Source: Thermoplasmata archaeon
GTDB taxonomy: Archaea; Thermoplasmatota; Thermoplasmata; GCA-020350865
Direction of reading: 5' to 3'
Length of the DNA: 53,221 nt
Assembly (NCBI GenBank): GCA_020348445.1
Contig: CP070751.1
Coordinates: 2,653,355-2,706,575 of the forward strand
The position numbers and the translations under genes are program-made. Positions 43,352-51,683 of this stretch are shown in pieces. A model generated the notes under the pieces. The model was not told where the DNA came from, ran no database searches, and worked only from the letters and a program-made list of their open reading frames with translations. Numbering within the stretch: position 1 is the stretch's first letter; the number at the start of each line of letters is the position of its first letter.

Positions 43352-46291
43352 ATGAAAATTAAAGAGGAAGGTAAAGATAAAATATTTGTGTCCACGCTTG
43401 TGATCGTTGGTATGTTAATAATATGTACAATATCTTTTAGCGTATCAGGAGCTGGGGATTTACCCTACTATGATATCGAACAGGATTCTTTGGGTAACTA
43501 CCATAAGGCTTTCATAGATAATTCCGTAGGCAACTATGAACTCTATTACACCAATGACATTGGAGGCAGTTTTCCGCAGGACTGGAATCCACCTACGAGA
43601 ATCACATACTCTACTAATGAATCATATTTGGTCGATCTTGGGATTTACACTCCTACGGATACGATGTTCATGATATGGTTAGAATCGCCTGAGATAATAA
43701 ATACATCAAATCCACTTCCCACAAGTCCAATTTATTATTCTTTAAGTAGAGATTATGGGACAACATGGACTGCACCTAATCGTAGTTGGGAAAATATAAT
43801 GTTGAAATTCGCTGAATTTGATCCTCTTTTTGAAGAGCCAGAAGTCCCTGATTTACCTGACAATTGGGCGTCACCGTATGCATATTATATTGTCCAATTA
43901 AAAACTCCTACTATCCAAGAATGGGTAGATGGAATAGAGAACGCTGGTGGAGTTTTTTGCGGTTATATTGGACAAAATGCATACATAACATGGATGACCC
44001 CTCAAGTGAAGGAACAAATAGAACAATTGCCTTATATTAGATGGATAGACTACTACCATCCCTTATATAGGATACAACCTGGTTTATTAGATAAAACGGG
44101 TGTGGTCGAGTTGAATGTGATGGTTATCGAGGAGACAGGTGGCTTAGGGAATATTGATAAGGTAATTTTGGAAATCGAGACTTTGGGCGGAATTATTATT
44201 TATAATGGTTATGATAATTTTATAATTCACGTACAAATTGATGCTTCCAAAATATATGATATCGCAATGATCCCTGATGTAGAATGGATAGATGAATGGA
44301 AGCCACCTGTAATATACATGAATAACGTGAGAGATTATACAGGTGTAGACACACTATATAATAACATACCTCAATTCAGAGGAGAAGATATAGTTGGCGA
44401 GGTAAAGGATGATGGTGTTGACCAAACCCACCCTGATTATACAGTTGAAGGAACTGAAGGTACCGTTACAGATGAAGCTCATGGCACATGTTCATTTGGA
44501 ACTATATTTTCAACAGGTTTAGGGGATGAAGATGCTAGGGGAATGTTGCCACAGGCTAAAGGTTATTTCTGTAATTACCTCGAACCTCGTCAAACATCGA
44601 TTGAAAATTTAGTTACTAATTGGGGTGGTATGTTTCAAAGTAATAGTTGGGGTAGTGGTTTTTTAGATGGAGACTATTCAGTCATTTCTTATCAGAATGA
44701 TCAAGCCGTATATGATAACAGAATTACTATGGTTTATGCCGTTGGAAATAGCAAAAACGGAGTGGGAGCTAGTACAATAGATCAGGATTCTGCAGCAAAA
44801 AATGTAATTAGCGTCGGTGGAATTGATCATAATGATGATGCAATATGGGATAGCAATGATCGATGGGTAGATCGAGGTGCAGAATTCACACCGAGTCAAG
44901 GCCCAGCTGCTGATGGAAGATTTAAACCAGATCTCTGTGGTCCGGCTGACCATGGTTATGTTACTGATAGTGTTGATGATGATGGACAGAATGGATATAG
45001 AACAGGAAATTATGTAACTAAAGATATAACAGACCGACGATTTGGCAGGACAAGTTTAGCAACCGCAGTTGTTGGAGGTGCTTCAGGTTTAGTTTATGAG
45101 ATGTACAGAGCAAATCATTTTGGCAACAACCCTGGGGGTGGTAATCCTCAGGCCTCAACAGTTAAAGCTTTACTTATCGCGAATGCACATCAAATTGACG
45201 TCGGCGATCCAGGTTTGAATGCGGCTGATGGGGATGGTAGATACCAACAAGGCTGGGGTTCGGTTGATATTGGTAGGGTATATGAAGTAGGTCGTAATCA
45301 TTTTATTGTTAATGAGGATCACCCAAATGATATGATGCAGGTTGCAATTTATGATATTTATGTTCAAAGCGATGAACCATTAAAAATCTCACTGGTTTGG
45401 ACGGACGCTCCTGGTGCACCAAGCAGTGATACTGCCCTTGTTAACGATCTCTTGCTAGTTGTACGTCCACCTAGTTTCATAAGTGGTCAAGATGAAATGT
45501 ATTATTACGGTAATAACGGTCTCGAGAATTCCCTTTGGTCAATTAGCTGTAGTGACAGTTACCCTTTTGAATTTTATGATAAACAAGATGCAATAAATAA
45601 TGTAGAAAACGTTTTTATCGAAATACCTGAAGAAGGTCATTGGAAGATTGAGGTCCTAACAAGAGCAATACAAGGAGATGGTCATCCGGCCACTCCTAGG
45701 TGGGATCAATCTTTTGCACTTGTTGCGTCATATAAACCCGCTATTCCAGTCCAACTTTACCAAGGTACTAATCTTATTTCATTACCCTTGGAACAAGAAA
45801 ACCCAAATATAGAAACGGTATTAAGTGATGTCTTGCCTTATGTTTCTAGAGTCGACTATTATGACGCCTCGGATCCCAGTGATCCTTGGAAAATGTGGCC
45901 AGGAGAATTGCAACAACTTCACCACTATATGGGATTTTATATAGAAATTGATGGTATCTCAGAGATAACCTTGATTGTTCGAGGTAACCCCTTTACAGAA
46001 AATGAGATTTTTAGAAGTTTGGGTCATGTTCCTGTTCCGCTGTCTAGGAATACAGGTACTGGATGGAATATGGTAGGGTATCCTTCCAATAGAGAGGGTG
46101 TGATGCGTTGGGAGGCTTTGACCAACTTAGTTTGGGATACACATATCGATCAAGTAATGCTTTATGATACGAGTCTAGGTAAGGATCGCAAAATGAGGGC
46201 CAATGAAGAATTTGAGTTAGGACGTGGATACTTCTTTCACATACCTGAACTTCCTCCATCTCATGAATGGGAGGTGGAAATAGACATCTGA
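43352..46291 (+). CDS. secreted subtilisin-like serine protease (S8) with C-terminal GWN domain
   Basis: A 979-residue exported protease: signal peptide (1-35), an N-terminal beta domain, a two-part prodomain-like region with YYIVQLK and ELNVMVIEE segments, then the S8 catalytic domain. The triad is visible: Asp353 in VKDDGVD, His377 in EAHGTC and Ser568 in GRTSLATA, with an oxyanion Asn in VGNSKNG. A jelly-roll follows (ISLVWTDAPG) as in kexin/Kp43-like enzymes, and then the C-terminal GWN-type domain (TNLISLPLE and GWNMVGYPS, ending in WEVEIDI). I choose ATG 43352 because AGGTGATGA lies just upstream and the signal peptide starts there; ATG 43292 adds 20 residues. Likely roles are nutrient proteolysis or maturation of surface proteins. 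Confidence 0.9.
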   Translation: MKIKEEGKDKIFVSTLVIVGMLIICTISFSVSGAGDLPYYDIEQDSLGNYHKAFIDNSVGNYELYYTNDIGGSFPQDWNPPTRITYSTNESYLVDLGIYTPTDTMFMIWLESPEIINTSNPLPTSPIYYSLSRDYGTTWTAPNRSWENIMLKFAEFDPLFEEPEVPDLPDNWASPYAYYIVQLKTPTIQEWVDGIENAGGVFCGYIGQNAYITWMTPQVKEQIEQLPYIRWIDYYHPLYRIQPGLLDKTGVVELNVMVIEETGGLGNIDKVILEIETLGGIIIYNGYDNFIIHVQIDASKIYDIAMIPDVEWIDEWKPPVIYMNNVRDYTGVDTLYNNIPQFRGEDIVGEVKDDGVDQTHPDYTVEGTEGTVTDEAHGTCSFGTIFSTGLGDEDARGMLPQAKGYFCNYLEPRQTSIENLVTNWGGMFQSNSWGSGFLDGDYSVISYQNDQAVYDNRITMVYAVGNSKNGVGASTIDQDSAAKNVISVGGIDHNDDAIWDSNDRWVDRGAEFTPSQGPAADGRFKPDLCGPADHGYVTDSVDDDGQNGYRTGNYVTKDITDRRFGRTSLATAVVGGASGLVYEMYRANHFGNNPGGGNPQASTVKALLIANAHQIDVGDPGLNAADGDGRYQQGWGSVDIGRVYEVGRNHFIVNEDHPNDMMQVAIYDIYVQSDEPLKISLVWTDAPGAPSSDTALVNDLLLVVRPPSFISGQDEMYYYGNNGLENSLWSISCSDSYPFEFYDKQDAINNVENVFIEIPEEGHWKIEVLTRAIQGDGHPATPRWDQSFALVASYKPAIPVQLYQGTNLISLPLEQENPNIETVLSDVLPYVSRVDYYDASDPSDPWKMWPGELQQLHHYMGFYIEIDGISEITLIVRGNPFTENEIFRSLGHVPVPLSRNTGTGWNMVGYPSNREGVMRWEALTNLVWDTHIDQVMLYDTSLGKDRKMRANEEFELGRGYFFHIPELPPSHEWEVEIDI

Positions 46292-46357
46292 GCATTTTCC
46301 AGTATATATACTGGCTTAAAACTAAGCCGAAAAATAGCGATAGCCTCAAAATAATTA

Positions 46358-47890
46358 TTATGAATGTAAAATTATTCGAACAATGTCGTTTCCTTTAAAT
46401 GATTCGTTTGTTACCATTTCTCCTGTGATTGTTAGGGTTTTTGAATTCATTGGTATACCAATGTGGTCCTCTACATCAGCTCGATCAAATTTAACCATTA
46501 ATTCTATTATACCATCACTATCATAATCCCCTATTTCAGTTGGGTGATTTTCTACAGGGATAGTATTTTCTAGTAAGATTGTGGAAATATCGATGTCAAA
46601 TACAGTATAGTTATAAGGCAATTCAATATACGCGGTAATCCATCTACCTTTACTTTTTAAGTTTAATGTATCTGGTTTTATATCCACTATAGCTGATATC
46701 AATGATGATGGTAGTAACATGCTTTTGTAGTATATTTCCCTATTACCATCCCTGCGATCTGACCAGACAATATGAACAGTGTTTTCATTAATTACGATAT
46801 CCGGAGAATCGGAAGTTTCAGGTGCAATGGTTAGTCTCGTGTCATCACCCCATGTATTACCCCTATCATAGCTGCTTTTAAAGAATAGTTCCCAACTACC
46901 CCCCGGAGCCCGATCATCCTCCCATACTGCACATACATTGTTATTTTCTGCTGCAATTGCCGGAACTACGACGGCTTGTGTTGAGTTCGATAGTTTGATA
47001 CCCTTCTCCCAAGTAACTCCATTATCGGCGCTGTGACTGTAGTATATTTGTCTTCTTCCCGGACCGTAATCGCGATATACTATAAAAATATCATTCTTAG
47101 CAACTGCAATATCTGGAAAGGAACAGGAGGTATTAACTCCTGGTATAAAACTGATCTCTACCTCGCCGTCCCAATTTATCCCGCTTTCTATACTTCTTAT
47201 ATAAAGGATATCACCCACACGCTTACCCATTCTTTCTCTAGTAGCTCTAAATGCAATGTGTATATTATTTCCACTTACTTCAATTGCTGATTCAATTACC
47301 CTATCAATAGAGGGAACAAGCACTTTGGGTATACTCCAAGTTACGCCATTATCATTGCTTTGGATATATGAGAGTTTATAATTCTCATTAACAAAAACGA
47401 TGTGCAGATTATTTTCATATACACCAATATCCCAGTTGATTTGATCGGGGTATACATCCGAGGTCAGCGCAACCTCTGTGCTCCAGACTTTACCATTGTC
47501 TAAGCTACGAATATAATATATTGTTTTACTATTATATTCAAGCCAAATTACATGAATATTACTACCATTCACTGCTATTTTTGGAGATAAAATACTTATT
47601 GAAGGACTATTCACCAGACATATTGGTAAGTTCCAAGTATTACCACTGTCGCTACTGTTGATATACCATAAAAACATGTCTAAATATTTGCCGCCTTCAT
47701 TGTCGGCATATACTACATGGATTTCGTTTCCTTCTACTGCGATAGCCGGAGTTTGGGAACGAGCAGCATTTAATGTCAATCTAATATCCTCGCTCCAACC
47801 TTGAGGTTGGGCATTAACCACCGATGTCATCTGTATAGTGTTAACTAACAAAATTATAATTATTATCGCGAAACTGTAAATTCTCTTTAT
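46358..47890 (-). CDS. secreted BNR/sialidase-like propeller protein, probable ATA start
   Basis: About 510 residues with six or so Asp-box repeats (SxDxGxxW: SSDSGNTW, SLDNGKVW, SNDNGVTW, SADNGVTW, SYDRGNTW) forming a sialidase-fold propeller, then a C-terminal LNLKSKG domain shared with the SBBP proteins. I see no sialidase arginine triad with confidence, so binding rather than catalysis is likely. The first standard start (TTG 47851) would lack half the signal peptide. Upstream the frame is open, and ATA at 47890 follows AGGAGGGTGA by a few nt and yields IKRIYSFAIIIIILLV, a perfect signal peptide. An AUA start is therefore proposed. It converges with the protease gene and is divergent from the next gene. 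Confidence 0.75.
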   Translation of the reverse strand: MKRIYSFAIIIIILLVNTIQMTSVVNAQPQGWSEDIRLTLNAARSQTPAIAVEGNEIHVVYADNEGGKYLDMFLWYINSSDSGNTWNLPICLVNSPSISILSPKIAVNGSNIHVIWLEYNSKTIYYIRSLDNGKVWSTEVALTSDVYPDQINWDIGVYENNLHIVFVNENYKLSYIQSNDNGVTWSIPKVLVPSIDRVIESAIEVSGNNIHIAFRATRERMGKRVGDILYIRSIESGINWDGEVEISFIPGVNTSCSFPDIAVAKNDIFIVYRDYGPGRRQIYYSHSADNGVTWEKGIKLSNSTQAVVVPAIAAENNNVCAVWEDDRAPGGSWELFFKSSYDRGNTWGDDTRLTIAPETSDSPDIVINENTVHIVWSDRRDGNREIYYKSMLLPSSLISAIVDIKPDTLNLKSKGRWITAYIELPYNYTVFDIDISTILLENTIPVENHPTEIGDYDSDGIIELMVKFDRADVEDHIGIPMNSKTLTITGEMVTNESFKGNDIVRIILHS

Positions 47891-48052
47891 GTCTCACCCT
47901 CCTGGATTACAAATATTGTTCTATAAAATATATATATTTATGGGTTGGTGTAATAAAAACTCGAAAATGCGGACTGTATATTAGCGATATTGATATGATA
48001 CAAGATTTTTGATTGACCAATAAAGTTATAATATTCAAATTCTATTAAAAAT

Positions 48053-49696
48053 ATGATGAGTAGAAAGGTAGTTAATATATTCATATCTATAATTATTCTA
48101 ACGGCTATACTCATTTGGGGTGATATTGTTTCAATAACAATCCCGAAAGTAAATGCTGATGATCCTCCCCCTGATGATGCTATTAACGGCATCCAATTCA
48201 TCTTTGGGGATTGGAATGTAAGCGACACCCAAACCTATACTGATGAAATAATAGTATTAACTGGCAATTTGAACATCTCAAGCGGGGGTAATTTAACTTT
48301 AAATAATGTCACGCTGATGATGAATAATACCAATATCGACGCTGAATATAATATAGAGGTGTTTAGAGGGGGGACATTGAATATTTTAGCAGATAGTGTA
48401 ATCACGGATTCTCCTTACGATATCGATGATGAATCGTCTTCAGATTACGAATTCATGTTTTGGGTGAGAGAGGGTTCGAATTTCACTATGAAGGATAGCG
48501 AGTTATATGAATGTGGCTATTATTGGTACAATGGCGGATTGATCATCTATACCGACGGAATAATACTTGATAATAACTTTATCTCCCATTGTTATATTGG
48601 TATCTCGCTAAGATTGTCATCTCACTCCAAAATAACCAATAATCACATTCAATATAGTTCATATGCGGGAATACATCTTGACGGTTCCCGAAATAACATT
48701 ATTTTCAACAATGAAATAAGTAATGGATCTACAGGGATAGTACTTAATTTGGGATCAAGCGAAAATAATGTAAGCAATAATGTAATTAATAAATACAGTT
48801 TTTCAGGCATTTCTTTAAGTCAGGGATCGGAATCAAATACAATATTTGAAAATACTATCCACGATGGAGAATATGGAATTTCGATTGGAGGGGCGTGGGG
48901 TCATGATTTTATTACTATAAATAACAACATAATTTATAATAACTCCAAAGCAGGGCTTTTTCTAATTGATTTAAATATCGGACCCGGTAAATCTAGCAAT
49001 CACGAAGGGAACATACTTTATAATAATACTTGTGGAATTTACCTATCTGGATCTTGTAAAAACAATTTTAATAGAACAATTATCCATAACTCAGACACTG
49101 GGATTGAGATATCTGGAGGCCGCGAAAACCGTCTTATCAATTCTTCCATTTCAAATTCAAGAAAATATGACATTTATTTTAGCACTCTTGTTTCTGATAG
49201 TGGTGAACTGACTCTTTTAAACACAACTTATCACAAATCTAAAGTCTTCTTTGAAGGAAACCACTCCTACCTAACTATCCAATGGTACCTTCATGTCTAT
49301 GCGAGGGATTTAAATAGAACACCAATTCCCAATGCAAATGTTACTATTCGAAATTCCAAAGGTGAGTTGGTAAAAAGCGGATTTACCGACGATAATGGGT
49401 TCTTGAGATGGACAGTGGTTACAGAATGTATTCAAAACCAAACCACAAATCTGACCTTTAATCCCCACAACATATCTGTGATTAAAGGTGACCTCATCTT
49501 ATATGCAGATCCTGAGCCTGTGATAAATCAAACAATGCAAGTTAATATTCCACCTGATATTTTAAAAAGTGAAGAGATAGAAAACAATTTTCCTTGGATA
49601 TGGGCTTTATTGACAATTGTCCTGATGTTTGTTATTATAATGATAATAGTGATATATCGAAAGAGGAAAAATATTGATGAGGATAATGATTCTTAA
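48053..49696 (+). CDS. membrane-anchored NosD-type beta-helix protein
   Basis: A 547-residue type I membrane protein: signal peptide (about 1-34), a strand-rich cap with a NLNISSGGNLTLNNVTL motif, about ten beta-helix coils (SKITNNHIQYSSYAGIHLDG-type), a carboxypeptidase-regulatory-like beta domain (VYARDLNRTPIPNANVTIRN at about 417-436), then a transmembrane helix (about 512-532) and a short charged cytoplasmic tail. ATG 48053 and the adjacent ATG 48056 are both possible; no Shine-Dalgarno is clear. Unlike the other two NosD proteins here it has its own anchor and no GWN domain. Probable role: cell-surface carbohydrate binding or adhesion. Confidence 0.85.
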   Translation: MMSRKVVNIFISIIILTAILIWGDIVSITIPKVNADDPPPDDAINGIQFIFGDWNVSDTQTYTDEIIVLTGNLNISSGGNLTLNNVTLMMNNTNIDAEYNIEVFRGGTLNILADSVITDSPYDIDDESSSDYEFMFWVREGSNFTMKDSELYECGYYWYNGGLIIYTDGIILDNNFISHCYIGISLRLSSHSKITNNHIQYSSYAGIHLDGSRNNIIFNNEISNGSTGIVLNLGSSENNVSNNVINKYSFSGISLSQGSESNTIFENTIHDGEYGISIGGAWGHDFITINNNIIYNNSKAGLFLIDLNIGPGKSSNHEGNILYNNTCGIYLSGSCKNNFNRTIIHNSDTGIEISGGRENRLINSSISNSRKYDIYFSTLVSDSGELTLLNTTYHKSKVFFEGNHSYLTIQWYLHVYARDLNRTPIPNANVTIRNSKGELVKSGFTDDNGFLRWTVVTECIQNQTTNLTFNPHNISVIKGDLILYADPEPVINQTMQVNIPPDILKSEEIENNFPWIWALLTIVLMFVIIMIIVIYRKRKNIDEDNDS

Positions 49697-49784
49697 ATCT
49701 TATATTCTGTCCAATCTGTCTTTTTCCATCGAAAACTTAAAAAGCTATTAAATCCTTTAAAATTTTAATAGCGGGGAGAATCTA

Positions 49785-51572
49785 ATGAAAAAAATTCACG
49801 CGACATTGATAGCCGTTATTTCTCTAATCAGTATGTTTGGATTCTACAACTTTGAATCAGAAATTGTTGGTGGTGGATTTAGCATTTCCGGCGGACACAT
49901 CACAGAGAACACAACATGGTATCATTCTCAAAGTCCTTACTATATAGAGGGTGATGTATATGTTGATGAAAACATCACCCTAACGATAGAACCCGGTGTG
50001 GATGTGAGGTTTAACGGAGGTAATGGGTTATATATTGATGGATTTCTTAATGCTGTAGGAACGTCGAATAGAATTATTAATTTCTCATCCAATAAGACTT
50101 CTCCTACCACATCGGATTGGGAAGGAATTCAAATAAATTCAACTGGCCATGCTGAAATATCCTATTGCAATATTACCTATGCAAATTATAGTATTTGTTT
50201 ATCGCACACCTCCAATAATAATATAACAAACAACAATATATCCTCGGGCAGTATATACGGTATTTACCTAGACCACTCGCAAAATAACCACATTAAGGCA
50301 AATAATATATTCTCAATCTGGTTTTCATGTATACGTCTATCATCATCTTCGAATAACGACATTATTGACAATGATATATTCCAGAGCGAGCTTTGGGACG
50401 GCATTAACCTTCTATCTTCTTCGAATAATAATAGTATAGTGGATAATAGAATATTCTCCCATACCAAATATGGTATTTACCTCGATTCATCATCAAACAA
50501 TTCCATAATTAAAAACCATGTATATTCTAATGGTGAGGAAAATATCTATATTGTTTTATCATCAGATAATAACCTCATTATGGAGAACAATGTATCCGAC
50601 AGTAATATAGGCATTGAATTATCGTCGTCCGAAAATAATACAGTTATATGTAACAAGGTATTCTCCCATAGTACGGTTGGTATATTTCTTCTTTCTTCAT
50701 CAAATAACGATATCATGAAGAATAATATATTAGAGAATAACCTAGGGATTCATATGTTTTCCAATTCGCATTACAATCAAATATGTCACAATAATATTAT
50801 GGATAACACAAACCAGGCATTAGACGATCAAAACGACAATATTTGGAACCACAGTTATCCAAAAGGAGGAAATTACTGGTCGGATTTCGATGAATCAGGA
50901 GAGGGAGCATATGATGAGTACATAGGAGAGGATCAAGATATGCTTGGCAGTGACGGCATCGTTGATAACGGGACCATTGGAGGCGGTGGTAAGAATCCTT
51001 ATATAATTGATTCAGATTCTCAGGATAACTATCCGTTAATACACCCATACTTGGAAAATTCCACATATCTTCAGCAAGGTTGGAACCTTATCTCCATACC
51101 ATTTTTGCAATCGAATACATCTTTGGAAGCGGTCCTTCAATCTATTGGTGGAGAGTACAATACCCTCCAGTACTATAACGCGTCAGATAGAAATAAATCA
51201 TGGAAACATCATCATATTTCAAAACCATATCATTTAAATGATTTTACTGAGATAAATCACAAAATCGGATTTTGGATTCATATCATAACCTCGGGGGGAA
51301 TCCTTTTCAATTATAGTGGAAAAAGGCCATTTCAAAACCAAACCATCCCTCTCCATCCAGGCTGGAACATGGTGGGGTACCCCTCATTAAATAGATATAA
51401 CAGGACAGATGGATTGAACAACCTCACCTTTGGTGACCATGTTGATGTGATATGGTCTTATAATGCTGCGATCCAAAAATGGGAGAAGATGGGTGAGTCC
51501 GATAACTTCATTATGGGTAGAGGCTACTACATCCACGCAAAATCCGAGTGCACCTGGGAAGTGCCGCTGTAA
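49785..51572 (+). CDS. NosD-type beta-helix protein with C-terminal GWN domain
   Basis: A 595-residue secreted protein with a signal peptide (1-25), the same ITENTTWYHSQSPYYIEGDV opening as the large NosD protein's cap, about nine coils (NNDIIDNDIF-type), a YPKGGNYWSDFDESG turn and the two-part GWN domain (GWNLISIPF and GWNMVGYPS, ending in CTWEVPL). It is a shorter paralog of the 1280-residue protein. ATG 49785 has GGGGAG 8 nt upstream. It is 88 nt after the anchored NosD gene, in the same direction, so the two may be co-transcribed. No membrane anchor; the GWN domain may attach it to the surface. Confidence 0.87.
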   Translation: MKKIHATLIAVISLISMFGFYNFESEIVGGGFSISGGHITENTTWYHSQSPYYIEGDVYVDENITLTIEPGVDVRFNGGNGLYIDGFLNAVGTSNRIINFSSNKTSPTTSDWEGIQINSTGHAEISYCNITYANYSICLSHTSNNNITNNNISSGSIYGIYLDHSQNNHIKANNIFSIWFSCIRLSSSSNNDIIDNDIFQSELWDGINLLSSSNNNSIVDNRIFSHTKYGIYLDSSSNNSIIKNHVYSNGEENIYIVLSSDNNLIMENNVSDSNIGIELSSSENNTVICNKVFSHSTVGIFLLSSSNNDIMKNNILENNLGIHMFSNSHYNQICHNNIMDNTNQALDDQNDNIWNHSYPKGGNYWSDFDESGEGAYDEYIGEDQDMLGSDGIVDNGTIGGGGKNPYIIDSDSQDNYPLIHPYLENSTYLQQGWNLISIPFLQSNTSLEAVLQSIGGEYNTLQYYNASDRNKSWKHHHISKPYHLNDFTEINHKIGFWIHIITSGGILFNYSGKRPFQNQTIPLHPGWNMVGYPSLNRYNRTDGLNNLTFGDHVDVIWSYNAAIQKWEKMGESDNFIMGRGYYIHAKSECTWEVPL

Positions 51573-51648
51573 GTTCTACTCACCTTCAATGGATAGAATA
51601 TATAACGTATGTAATTTGAAGATATAAGATCGTATTTTTGATAGACAA

Positions 51649-51659
51649 TCCTTATATAT
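51649..51659 (+). promoter_or_regulatory. TATA box of the Kelch protein gene
   Basis: CCTTATATATG lies about 25-35 bp before the ATG at 51684, the usual archaeal distance for a leaderless or short-leader transcript. Confidence 0.45.
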
Positions 51660-51683
51660 GAATAAATTTAATGGGTTATTTCG

